A DNA stretch of 19,149 bases from Candidatus Bathyarchaeota archaeon (GTDB lineage Archaea; Thermoproteota; Bathyarchaeia; 40CM-2-53-6; RBG-13-38-9): contig JAPKYM010000290.1 in NCBI GenBank assembly GCA_026394315.1, forward strand, positions 1-19,149. Reading direction: 5' to 3'. The notes under the pieces are model-generated. The model did not search any database. It worked only from the letters and a program-made list of their open reading frames with translations, and was not told where the DNA came from. This document shows, one piece after another, positions 7,432-14,213 of this stretch. Position 1 is the first letter of the stretch, and the number at the start of each line of letters is the position of its first letter. A program made the position numbers and the translations under genes.

Positions 7432-7602
7432 TTGTTCTACATTTCACAATCCCAGCTATACTACTGCGAAGACTGCAAGACCTACACCCACGCTAGGCTA
7501 CTGCGATCTCGATGGCCACTGGATCCTATTGAGGTGGTGCCTATGACCGTCTCGTATCTTCAGCCAGGCAATATCCCGGAGGGTATGTCCACGCTATGGT
7601 AA
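7432..7602 (+). pseudogene. Possible remnant of a zinc-ribbon protein
   Basis: A 56-codon frame from TTG to TAA contains QLYYCEDCKTYTHAR, half of a zinc ribbon (C-x2-C). The frame is closed upstream by TGA. The first Cys pair expected in a zinc ribbon is not present, although PCSTSVL occurs in another frame near 7397. This suggests a decayed small gene. I cannot name a family. Confidence 0.25.
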
Positions 7603-7636
7603 GTCGGAGTGTGGAGGTTTTGTGCCTGATCCCCAG

Positions 7637-7663
7637 GGTACCCCGGGGGTAACCTAATATAGG
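7637..7663 (+). promoter_or_regulatory. GC palindrome next to TATA box of the MazF operon
   Basis: A near-palindrome around ACCCCGGGGGT (7640-7650) flanked by GGT and AACC abuts CCTAATATAGG (7653-7663), a good TATA box 38 nt before the ATG at 7695. Its position over the BRE/TATA area suits an operator for self-repression, as is usual in toxin-antitoxin operons (inference). Confidence 0.45.
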
Positions 7664-7694
7664 CCTAAAGTACTTTGTTAAGACCAGATAACCC

Positions 7695-8189
7695 ATGAGT
7701 CTGCGGCATTGCTACTGTGTCCCGAGAGGATCAGAAAACTCATCGTCCACCATTGCCACGAAGGACTTGCTTGCCAAGGTAGAGGCGAATCTGAGTATCC
7801 CCTTTGAGATAAAGATCTTTGATGACGATTCCGACCATAAAGAGAAGCTCATCCACATCTCTGTCAGGCATGGTCTCAGACTACCCCAAACTTTACGGAG
7901 TAAAGAGCTGCGATACGCACACATTGTTCTTTGCGATGGAAACGAACCGTTGATCTTCTACCCTCAAATCCGGAGAGGTAGACAAGGCAAGCTCAAGGAA
8001 ATCTCGATTCAAAAGTACCTTGAAAGTCTTCTGAAAGGCAGCGTCAAGAGTCTTGTCGAGCTACCCGCACTGAAACCGTTTGCTGGCAGACAGTTTGAAC
8101 TTCTGCGAGAAGGATACCTCGAACTAGCTAAAGAAGCAGTGCTGAACAACAAGGAGTGGGAAATTGCGGATTCCGAGTGGCCACAGTAA
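7695..8189 (+). CDS. Unrecognised 164-aa protein preceding MazF
   Basis: 164 aa, ATG start, no clear ribosome binding site. I do not recognise a family. The middle (residues about 35-90: FEIKIFDDDSDHKEKLI, then RLPQTL, AHIVLCDGNEPLIFYP) has a beta-alpha-beta-beta rhythm vaguely like a thioredoxin fold with a proline in the cis-Pro position. There is no CxxC; only C6 and C8 are near the N-terminus. The C-terminus is helical and acidic (REGYLELAKEAVLNNKEWEIADSEW), as in many toxin-binding antitoxin tails. It is unlike AbrB/MazE or RHH antitoxins. It ends 19 nt before mazF, with a likely operator-promoter upstream, so it is a candidate antitoxin of a new type. That role is inferred from position. 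Confidence 0.65.
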   Translation: MSLRHCYCVPRGSENSSSTIATKDLLAKVEANLSIPFEIKIFDDDSDHKEKLIHISVRHGLRLPQTLRSKELRYAHIVLCDGNEPLIFYPQIRRGRQGKLKEISIQKYLESLLKGSVKSLVELPALKPFAGRQFELLREGYLELAKEAVLNNKEWEIADSEWPQ

Positions 8190-8208
8190 GCCGGGGACCT
8201 GAACCGAC

Positions 8209-8499
8209 ATGGATGTCCGGCGAGGCGAGATATACCTTGTCTCTCTGGATCCAACTGTAGGTAGTGAGATCAAGAAGACTCGCCCAGCATTGATCATACA
8301 GAACGATGTGGGCAACAAATACAGCCCCCTAACGATCGTGGCACCAATCACTTCCACACATAGAGCTAAGAAGTACCCCACTGAAGTCAACACAACTACC
8401 AAGGAATCCGGCCTCCATTCGGACTCCACGGTGATGCTCAACCAGATCAGAACTATTGACAAGTCCAGAATCTCTAAAGAAATTAGAATTGATCGCTAA
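8209..8499 (+). CDS. mazF: MazF-type mRNA interferase (PemK family), probably C-terminally altered
   Basis: 96 aa. It shows the MazF/PemK core: RRGEIYLVSLDPTVGSEIKK, then TRPALIIQND, YSPLTIVAPIT, SGLHSDSTVMLNQIRTIDKSR. The Arg of KKTRP and the Thr of APIT are the usual catalytic residues of these sequence-specific RNA endonucleases. The family normally ends with a further helix and strand (about 110-117 aa). Here the frame stops at TAA 8497 just after ISKEI. In the next frame the DNA continues KKLELIANNQEYSESLG, so a one-base frameshift near 8475 is possible. It follows the unknown 164-aa gene by 19 nt. Confidence 0.85.
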   Translation: MDVRRGEIYLVSLDPTVGSEIKKTRPALIIQNDVGNKYSPLTIVAPITSTHRAKKYPTEVNTTTKESGLHSDSTVMLNQIRTIDKSRISKEIRIDR

Positions 8500-8776
8500 C
8501 AACCAAGAGTATTCTGAATCTTTAGGTCAGAACCCGCCCCCAGTATTATGTCCCCACTTTAAGGATTTCAATGACTAAATGGATAATGTCTCTAGGGGCG
8601 CTCATCTTTCTTTGGAGCCTCTCTTGACGCTAGGTTCTGACTATGATGGAGTTACTCCCGAGAAGTGGTGAGTGCGGGGGTTTAGGTGACAATTCACGTT
8701 TAGAACCAACGAAATTCCGGATGGAGGATTTCTACGCAATAGATCCGCAAAACATCCTCAAGTAGATCAAAGGACA
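8500..8776. other. Intergenic region between mazF and tRNA-Leu
   Basis: No gene seen. It contains the second type B tRNA-derived repeat at 8672-8711, 65 bases from the encoded CCA of the tRNA. Confidence 0.5.
8672..8711 (+). repeat. tRNA-Leu 3'-end fragment, type B copy 2
   Basis: GTGCGGGGG begins it, as in the tRNA acceptor end. The remaining bases follow 6597-6639 with scattered mismatches, ending GAACCAACG in both. Confidence 0.6.
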
Positions 8777-8907
8777 TGGTGCGGGGGGTGGGATTCGAAC
8801 CCACGGAGGGCTACCCCACGGGATAACTCATCCTGCGAGGTAGTTCTTGAGTCTCACGCGCATATTCAATGCGCCCCGCGCATTTGACCTGGCTCTGCTA
8901 CCCCCGC
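8777..8907 (-). tRNA. tRNA-Leu(CAA) with two introns and encoded CCA
   Basis: On the minus strand: acceptor GCGGGGG (8907-8901) pairs with CCCCCGC, the discriminator is A at 8780 and CCA is encoded at 8779-8777. The T-arm is GTGGG TTCGAAT CCCAC, and a long 14-nt variable arm and A73 indicate Leu. Removing 8853-8874 (22 nt) and 8825-8845 (21 nt) gives an 85-nt tRNA with anticodon stem CGGGA/TCCCG and loop CTCAAGA, anticodon CAA at 8849-8847. Both introns form exact bulge-helix-bulge motifs. The canonical 37/38 intron has CTCA/TGAG between bulges AG|A and TT|A. The 30/31 intron has CGCG/CGTG between GG|G and AG|A, with an inner CGCAT/ATGCG hairpin. Confidence 0.95.
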
Positions 8908-8956
8908 ATACAAGACAAACCAATAAGCCAAAAGTAACCATAAAGCTTTCTCAATT

Positions 8957-9024
8957 GTCTCGGAGCCATGTGATAGTCCAGCATGATCCTAACGCTCTCG
9001 ACTGCAGACAATCTATTCCGAGAC
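8957..9024. other. 8-bp inverted repeat, possible structured RNA
   Basis: GTCTCGGA (8957-8964) and TCCGAGAC (9017-9024) form a perfect 8-bp stem around 52 bases. On the minus strand the closing stem runs into ACA, as in single-hairpin H/ACA guide RNAs, but I cannot place a pseudouridylation pocket or kink-turn with confidence. The region lies between the uS10 stop and the tRNA promoter area. Confidence 0.3.
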
Positions 9025-9064
9025 GCATCTGCAGTACGAAAATCCTTTCGGGGCTAGTCCGCAA

Positions 9065-9373
9065 CTATAAAAGTTCTATCTCAATGAATACGTCATCCGG
9101 AGTACGGATCCTCATCAGTCTCTTCATGAACCGCTCATTAGGATCCACGTCAATCAGTCTCTTGTGGATCCTCATTTCCCATTTGTCCCAAGTATGAGTT
9201 CCCTGACCACACGGCGTCTTTCTCGTCGGAACAACTAGTTTCTTGGTCGGGAGTGGAATTGGACCGCGCAGCTTGACTGCTGTTCTTTCAGCGATCTTCT
9301 TGATTTCGTCACATATCGATGTAAGATGTTCGGGTTTGGTGCTCGAAAGTCTGATGCGCGCTTTTCCTGGCAT
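9065..9373 (-). CDS. rps10: Small ribosomal subunit protein uS10
   Basis: 102 aa from ATG, the usual archaeal length. It begins KARIRLSSTKPEHLTSICDEIKKIAE and contains the conserved loop region KLRGPIPLPTKKLVVPTRKTPCGQGTHTWDKWEMRIHKRLIDV, ending VFIEIELL. uS10 sits in the 30S head near the A site. It is the last gene of the archaeal uS7-EF1A-uS10 group, but here it has its own TATA box and a T-rich terminator-like tract separating it from aEF1A. Confidence 0.97.
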   Translation of the reverse strand: MPGKARIRLSSTKPEHLTSICDEIKKIAERTAVKLRGPIPLPTKKLVVPTRKTPCGQGTHTWDKWEMRIHKRLIDVDPNERFMKRLMRIRTPDDVFIEIELL

Positions 9374-9425
9374 GTGATCTATATCCCAACCTAATCCGTG
9401 AAAGGGTACACAGTAGGAACAGTGT

Positions 9426-9439
9426 CGATTTTAAAAAGG
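9426..9439 (-). promoter_or_regulatory. TATA box of rps10
   Basis: On the minus strand CCTTTTTAAAATCG, about 55-65 nt before the uS10 ATG, predicts a start near 9405 with a leader of about 30 nt. Confidence 0.55.
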
Positions 9440-9446
9440 TTTAGGT

Positions 9447-9460
9447 AAAGAAGAAAAGGA
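9447..9460 (-). terminator. T-rich tract after the aEF1A gene
   Basis: Minus-strand TCCTTTTCTTCTTT begins about 20 nt after the aEF1A stop, without a hairpin, which fits archaeal U-tract termination. Confidence 0.45.
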
Positions 9461-9480
9461 TGGGATTTGGGGAAGCTTGC

Positions 9481-10779
9481 TTAGGCTTTCTCGGTAACTT
9501 CCTTAACAACCCCGACTGCGATAGTATTGCCCATGTCTCTTACAGCAAACCTTCCGAGCTGAGGGATATGACTGTAAGCCTCAACAACAATCGGACTGAG
9601 CGGTCTCAACTTTACAAGCGCACTATCACCGGTCTTAAGGAAGGCAGGTTTCTCCTCGATCGTCTGGCCTGTTCTAGGATCCATCTTGGCTATGAGTTCA
9701 GTGAATGTAGCGGCCATGGTGACTGTGTGGGCATGAAGTACGGGCGTGTATCCCTGAGCTATAGCTGTTGGATGTGCAAGGACTATAATTTGGCCTATGA
9801 ACTCCTTCGCGACAGTTGGCAGATTATCCGGGTGACCCAGTACATCTCCGCGATGGACGGTTCCTTTTTCCACACCTCTAACACTGAATCCTATGTTGTC
9901 TCCAGGCTCGGCAACGGGTATCTTCGTATGATGGGTCTCAATAGACTTGCATTCGCCAGCAACGTTTCCTGGCATGAAGACTATCTTGTCACCTTCTTTG
10001 AGAACTCCGGTTTCAACTCTTCCGACTGGAACTGTCCCTACACCAGTAATGGTGTAAACATCTTGAATTGGGATTCTCAGAGGCTTGTCCAAGGGTTTTG
10101 GTGGCTGCGTAAAGCTGTCTAGTACCTGCATCATTGTTGGACCTTTGTACCAGGGCATCTTCTCGCTTGGCTTGACCAGGTTATCGCCTGTCCATCCAGA
10201 GACTGGTACGAAATTTATCTTGGAGGTGTCGTAGCCAACAACTTTGAGCAGGCCCTCGATCTCCTTCTTGCATTCTTCATATCTGGCTTGGGACCAGTTA
10301 GTTGTTACGTCGTCCATCTTGGTAATTGCCACTGCTATCTGGCCGACTCCCAAGGTTCTAGCAAGATAGGCATGTTCTCGGGCTTGACCTCCAGGACCTA
10401 CGCCGACCTCGAACTCACCCTTCTTCGATGAGATGGTGAGGATTGCGCAATCGGCCTGGCTTGTGCCCGTGATCATGTTCTTGATAAAGTCCCTGTGGCC
10501 AGGAGCATCGATTATTGTGTAGAAGAGCTTGGACGTCTCAAACTTCTGGAAGCTGAGGTCTATGGTGACCCCACGCTCGCGCTCCTCCTTGAGGCTGTCA
10601 AGAACCCAAGCAAACTTGAATGTCTCTCCAGCCCCAGTCTGCTCAGACTCCTTGGCATAATCATCGATCGTCTTGGCGGTGATATAGCCTGCCTGGTACA
10701 GGAGGTTGCCTGCCATTGTGCTTTTTCCATGATCGACGTGGCCGATGACTATCAAATTTATATGGGGCTTTGCACTCAA
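9481..10779 (-). CDS. tuf: Translation elongation factor 1-alpha (aEF1A)
   Basis: 432 aa, TTG start, no clear ribosome binding site, leader of about 25 nt. aEF1A is the GTPase that brings aminoacyl-tRNA to the ribosome. Visible motifs are the P-loop GHVDHGKST (13-21), RERGVTID (68-75), DAPGH (91-95), the VSGWTGDN region for G5, and domains 2 and 3 through GVVKEVTEKA. The fourth motif reads TKMD (153-156) where this family has NKMD; the Thr codon is ACC, one base from Asn AAC. TKxD occurs in SRP GTPases and dynamins and still recognises guanine. It lies between uS7 and uS10 as in most archaea. Confidence 0.98.
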   Translation of the reverse strand: MSAKPHINLIVIGHVDHGKSTMAGNLLYQAGYITAKTIDDYAKESEQTGAGETFKFAWVLDSLKEERERGVTIDLSFQKFETSKLFYTIIDAPGHRDFIKNMITGTSQADCAILTISSKKGEFEVGVGPGGQAREHAYLARTLGVGQIAVAITKMDDVTTNWSQARYEECKKEIEGLLKVVGYDTSKINFVPVSGWTGDNLVKPSEKMPWYKGPTMMQVLDSFTQPPKPLDKPLRIPIQDVYTITGVGTVPVGRVETGVLKEGDKIVFMPGNVAGECKSIETHHTKIPVAEPGDNIGFSVRGVEKGTVHRGDVLGHPDNLPTVAKEFIGQIIVLAHPTAIAQGYTPVLHAHTVTMAATFTELIAKMDPRTGQTIEEKPAFLKTGDSALVKLRPLSPIVVEAYSHIPQLGRFAVRDMGNTIAVGVVKEVTEKA

Positions 10780-10826
10780 GATATTACACTCTCGATCTAG
10801 CGATTCTTACTCTTAGTTGGGCAGCA

Positions 10827-10837
10827 GATATTTAAGG
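10827..10837 (-). promoter_or_regulatory. TATA box of the aEF1A gene
   Basis: Minus-strand CCTTAAATATC is a strong BRE-TATA match in the 69-bp gap between uS7 and aEF1A, predicting a start near 10805. aEF1A can therefore be transcribed apart from uS7. Confidence 0.65.
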
Positions 10838-10848
10838 ATTAGAGTCCA

Positions 10849-11436
10849 CTACCGCGATGCGAGAGCTACTCTCTCCATCTCATCGCGTTTCTTTATGGCG
10901 TGACTCTTAGAGTCTCTTGAGCCCGCGTGTATTATCTCGTCTGCAAGGGCCTCATCAATAGTCTTCGGGTTGCTGAAAGCAACCTGTCTTGCTCCATCCG
11001 TCAAATGACGAAGAGCCAAGTCGATCCTCCGCTGTGGTGCCAGATCGACCGAGACAGGATAGACCACACCACCATAGGCAACCCTTGTAATATCCTCACA
11101 TGGAGAGGCTTTTGTAACAGCCTCAACAAGAACCTCCACAGGATTCTTTCCGGTCTTAAGATGAATTATTTCAAAGGCATTCTTGACTATGCCTGTGGCT
11201 TTAGCCTTCTTTCCGCCACATCTACCATGACGCATAACATTGTTCAGTAGGCGTTCAACAATATTCACGTTTGACTTCATGAACCTTTGATGTTCATGCC
11301 TTCCTCCGCTGTGAGGAATCTCGATGGGTTTGAGACTGATGTATCGCTTCAGTCCGGGATCTCTGACATCTATCCCTTCGAAACTCCACTTGTCAAATAG
11401 CTTGAAGACGAAATGGGCCTTCTCATCCTTACTCAA
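10849..11436 (-). CDS. rps7: Small ribosomal subunit protein uS7
   Basis: 195 aa from TTG. uS7 nucleates assembly of the 30S head by binding the 16S 3' major domain and contacts the E-site tRNA. Family features are KPIEIPHSGGRHEHQRF, the basic KSNVNIVERLLNNVMRHGRCGGKK, VEAVTKASPCEDI, VDLAPQRRIDLALRHLT, and the C-terminal RDSKSHAIKKRDEMERVA. The length is typical of archaea. In many archaea rps12 precedes this gene directly; here the SRP RNA is the upstream neighbour, so the str-type operon is split. Confidence 0.97.
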   Translation of the reverse strand: MSKDEKAHFVFKLFDKWSFEGIDVRDPGLKRYISLKPIEIPHSGGRHEHQRFMKSNVNIVERLLNNVMRHGRCGGKKAKATGIVKNAFEIIHLKTGKNPVEVLVEAVTKASPCEDITRVAYGGVVYPVSVDLAPQRRIDLALRHLTDGARQVAFSNPKTIDEALADEIIHAGSRDSKSHAIKKRDEMERVALASR

Positions 11437-11474
11437 ATGATCGTAGCACCGAGCCTTACTAGGTTTCTAGTAAA

Positions 11475-11483
11475 ACTTAAAGA
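11475..11483 (-). promoter_or_regulatory. TATA box of rps7
   Basis: Minus-strand TCTTTAAGT about 40 nt before the TTG start predicts a short leader of roughly 15 nt. Confidence 0.45.
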
Positions 11484-11570
11484 CTCGATAATAAGAGTTG
11501 TTGTTTTTGTCAAGTGTTACTTTGGTCGCTGACGCTCGTTTGAGCTTGCATTGGTCAGCCACAATCAGCT

Positions 11571-11580
11571 AGCGCGCGCT
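11571..11580. repeat. AGCGCGCGCT palindrome, copy 5
   Basis: Here it is part of a 14-base perfect palindrome CTAGCGCGCGCTAG (11569-11582) lying 22 bases beyond the inferred 3' end of the SRP RNA. Confidence 0.75.
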
Positions 11581-11603
11581 AGAAGTCTGCGATGAGATAT
11601 CAA

Positions 11604-11931
11604 GCGGCGGTGGAGGCATCCCCAGAGGATTGGTGCTCCTCCCAACAGTGGAGTCTTAGCAGCTTTCTATACCCTGTTTTCCTGCAAGCGCCAAACCGTC
11701 CACCTTACGGTTGCTCTCTTCCGAGTCTCGCCGGGTTCGGTGGTAAAGAGATCGGAAACCTCCCTTCAGAGGCACCCTCTCTTCCGTCAGCCCAGCAGGG
11801 CAGAGTTTCATCGTTAGCAGCCAAGCCCTGCCATTGATCAGAAACACCTCACCCCTAGGTTAACGGACCCCCGCATGTAGCCGATTTCGGGTGACAAGGA
11901 ACGGCTAACTCCCCGATCCCCCGCCACCGCC
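11604..11931 (-). ncRNA. ffs: Signal recognition particle RNA (archaeal 7S RNA)
   Basis: About 328 nt. The ends pair: GGCGGTGG at the 5' side (11931-11924) with CCACCGCC at the 3' side (11613-11606), which closes helix 5. The 5' domain shows the archaeal Alu fold with GGGGGATCGGGGAGTTAGCC, then GTCACCCGAAATCGGC, as in known archaeal SRP RNAs. The S domain contains the SRP54-binding helix 8 signature: GCGAGACTCGGAAGAGAGCA, corresponding to the universal GUCAGG...GGAAG.AGCA loops. Together with SRP19 and SRP54 it targets nascent membrane and secreted proteins. Frames of 63-81 codons over this region are not genes. Confidence 0.95.
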
Positions 11932-11954
11932 AATGATCAACACAACTAGGTTAC

Positions 11955-11963
11955 CAATTAAGC
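11955..11963 (-). promoter_or_regulatory. TATA box of the SRP RNA gene, overlapping the ncsA stop codon
   Basis: Minus-strand GCTTAATTG lies about 26 nt before the inferred 5' end. The TAA inside it is the stop codon of the preceding gene, so promoter and coding sequence share bases. Confidence 0.5.
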
Positions 11964-12899
11964 TTCCCGAGTGAGACACTCGAGCTTCTGATTCTGTACT
12001 AGGATCTTGCAGACTTCACAGAGATCTCTACCCGTCCATTCCCCGCAGATCTTACAGGAATTCAAGCGTATTTTGCGGTCGCCAAGCAGGTCACCTAGTT
12101 TCAACTTCGAGGAGTAGGCTGTGTGTTTAAGTCCTGGATGTTTCTCCTCTAACGCATTGAGAACATCTCTGACATCATTTCTTAGAGCTCTATTCCGATG
12201 TGGACATGGTATTCGTTGAAACTCGATCCCGGTTAAGTAACCGTAAAGTGCTATCTCGCGCTCATATAACCCGCAGAGAGGCTTAACTCTCGGAATGAAT
12301 CTTTGTTCGGGATCCACAAGAACTGGACCAGTTCTGGCCAGCCTCTCGACACCTCCGTGAAGTATATTCAGCAGTGCGGTCTGAACCTCATCATCGAGGT
12401 TGTGCCCAGAAGCGATTTTGCCAGCGCCTATTGTCCTGGCAGCCTTCTCGAGTGCACGTCTGCGGAGTACTCCGCAGTAAGAGCATGGAGCCAGCTTGGT
12501 CTGCCTCTTGACAATTTCGTCCAGAGTCACTTGGAAGAGTTCCCTGAATGAGAAGATTCTATGTTCTATGTTCAAGGATTCAGCCATAGCCTTGGCAAGT
12601 GATATAGCTTCGTCTCCATATCCCTGAATTCCTTCGTCAATAGTTATTGCAGTAAGCTTGGACAGTGGAAACTTGGTCTTGAGCTTGCTCAAGATCGAGA
12701 GTAGACTTAAGCTGTCTTTGCCTCCCGATACAGCTACCGCGATATGGTCTCTTGGGCCGAACATCTTATGTTCAGAGATAGTGACGCGTACCTTGTCCTC
12801 GATACTCCTCTTGAAGCATTTCTGACAGAGACTGACCCCTTCGTATTCCCGTCTGTAGAAGGCCGCCGTCCCGCAGAAGCTACACTGCACGGCTCTCAC
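11958..12899 (-). CDS. tRNA 2-thiouridine synthetase of the NcsA/TtuA (Ncs6) family
   Basis: 313 aa from GTG. The N-terminal zinc finger has C6, C9, C25 and C28. The PP-loop ATP-binding motif SGGKDS is at 58-63. The catalytic or iron-sulfur cysteines are PCSYC (C139, C142) and PCPH (C232). SGHNLDDEVQT, near 164-174, is the adenylation segment. The C-terminal zinc finger has C282, C285, C294 and C297. These enzymes adenylate and thiolate uridine in tRNA, at U34 (Ncs6/NcsA) or at T54 (TtuA); sequence alone does not tell me which. The start codon overlaps the protease stop by one base (TAGTG), so the two are translationally coupled. Confidence 0.92.
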   Translation of the reverse strand: MRAVQCSFCGTAAFYRREYEGVSLCQKCFKRSIEDKVRVTISEHKMFGPRDHIAVAVSGGKDSLSLLSILSKLKTKFPLSKLTAITIDEGIQGYGDEAISLAKAMAESLNIEHRIFSFRELFQVTLDEIVKRQTKLAPCSYCGVLRRRALEKAARTIGAGKIASGHNLDDEVQTALLNILHGGVERLARTGPVLVDPEQRFIPRVKPLCGLYEREIALYGYLTGIEFQRIPCPHRNRALRNDVRDVLNALEEKHPGLKHTAYSSKLKLGDLLGDRKIRLNSCKICGEWTGRDLCEVCKILVQNQKLECLTREA

Positions 12900-14056
12900 T
12901 AGAGCCTCGTAAGGCCGAAATTCAGGAAGGATATCAACAGATTGAGGCCGACGATTATGAGAAAGATCCCACTGGCACTGATCCTCACAAGCTTTGCAGC
13001 CGCCTTAGATCTTGCGCTCACTAAGGAATAGATTATTTTGTCACCGTCAAGCGGGTAGAGAGGTAATGTGTTGAATATCGCCACCCAGACCAGCAGCGAG
13101 GATGTCCAGTACTCTGACCAATACAGATGGTAGGGTAGGTCTTTGGGAAGAAAACTTAGATTTGGCGCATAATAGTTGAAAGGGTATATGCCGAGAAGTG
13201 CCCTTTTGGGGTCCTGTGGATGAGGTTTGGTCAAGACACTAATGTTACCTCTCTCAGTTTTAAGCGAAAGTGCCTTTCCAGGCTGAATCTCACTCATCAT
13301 TTTTCCAAGTTCATCGGCATTACGCACGGGTTGATCATTGACAGCGTATATTACGTCCCATTTCTTCATTCCTGCTTCTGATGCCCCACCATTGTCGATC
13401 ACCCCAGACACTAGGATCCCTGAGGGGCCTTGATATAGCGGACTGATAGACATCGTGAAATTCACAATCAGAAGTGAAACAACAAGCCACGCCGCAATGT
13501 TGGTTGAAGAGCCAGCAGAGAAGACCCTCAGTTTCGTTAAGAGAGAAGCTCGTTCGACTTGCTCCTCGTCCAGCTCGACAAAGCCGCCTGGAACTATGAA
13601 GGCAAGAAACAATCCGGCAGACTTGATTGGAACAGCATCAGTAAGGCTTGCGATGGCATGAGCAAACTCGTGAGTCAGGAGAACTACTGCTAGGGCTAAT
13701 ATTACGTAAGGCAAAGTCTCAAGACTTACCGTAATCCCTGGAAGAAGAAGGACCATACTCGCGGCTTGGGGAGTTCTGTAAGCTAGATCCACCAAGTTTT
13801 GGGTTAGAAAGTAAATTATGAAGAACATTTGACCGAAGGCGAGGACTATGCCAAGGTTCCATATCATTCTCCAGATTCTTTCCCTCTTTGCAGAAATGAA
13901 CCCCAACCTCTGGTTCAGGTACGATGTCTTGAGCATCAAGAAGAAAGGCGCAACAATGATTCCTTTCTTCTCCCAATCAAGCATCCTTGATAGTACATAG
14001 AGCAGAGCCCAGGCAGCAACGTAGATCAGAACTGCGAAGACCGTATCAATCAACAT
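12899..14056 (-). CDS. Site-2 protease family (M50) membrane metalloprotease with PDZ domain
   Basis: 385 aa, ATG start. N-terminal membrane helices are followed by the zinc motif HEFAH (129-133), VPGGFVELDEEQ in the next helix-loop, an inserted PDZ domain (about 212-275: GVIDNGGASEAGMKKWDVIYAVN), and the third zinc-ligand motif NTLPLYPLDGD (329-339) before the last helices. These enzymes cut membrane-anchored regulators or signal peptides within the membrane. The substrate is unknown. It is co-transcribed with the downstream tRNA thiolase gene, with one base of overlap. Confidence 0.93.
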   Translation of the reverse strand: MLIDTVFAVLIYVAAWALLYVLSRMLDWEKKGIIVAPFFLMLKTSYLNQRLGFISAKRERIWRMIWNLGIVLAFGQMFFIIYFLTQNLVDLAYRTPQAASMVLLLPGITVSLETLPYVILALAVVLLTHEFAHAIASLTDAVPIKSAGLFLAFIVPGGFVELDEEQVERASLLTKLRVFSAGSSTNIAAWLVVSLLIVNFTMSISPLYQGPSGILVSGVIDNGGASEAGMKKWDVIYAVNDQPVRNADELGKMMSEIQPGKALSLKTERGNISVLTKPHPQDPKRALLGIYPFNYYAPNLSFLPKDLPYHLYWSEYWTSSLLVWVAIFNTLPLYPLDGDKIIYSLVSARSKAAAKLVRISASGIFLIIVGLNLLISFLNFGLTRL

Positions 14057-14213
14057 AGACCCTCCGAATTCAAATCTTCGACTCTACTCCAGAATGATGA
14101 ATTACCTACTTTGACTAGTGATTGTCAGCATCCTGCTTCACTAATCCTCTATTAAGGTTGTGTAGTCGAGACATCAGGTCTGGCCTATGCTACAGAGATT
14201 GCTGCTCAGAGCT

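Larger units (their letters stand above)
6497..7694. other. AT-rich non-coding stretch of the accessory island
   Basis: I see no intact gene. It holds two tRNA-derived repeats (6597, 7339), GC-alternating blocks at 6638-6646, 6894-6903 and 7066-7075, an imperfect palindrome at 6919-6956, three CAACGT-bearing repeats near 7234-7300, a possible zinc-ribbon gene remnant and the promoter of the MazF operon. A 79-codon frame at 6614 starts inside a repeat and contains a GC-alternating block, so I do not accept it. Confidence 0.5.

Noticed and set aside
8780..8907. Reading the tRNA as Phe(GAA) or Ser from the TTGAATA loop
   Set aside because: That loop belongs to the hairpin inside the first intron; the long variable arm, A73 and restored anticodon stem support Leu(CAA).
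9460..10122. 220-codon plus-strand frame
   Set aside because: It is the antisense shadow of the strongly conserved aEF1A gene.
11592..11847. Frames of 63-81 codons on both strands
   Set aside because: They overlie the SRP RNA, whose structure and signature loops explain the sequence.
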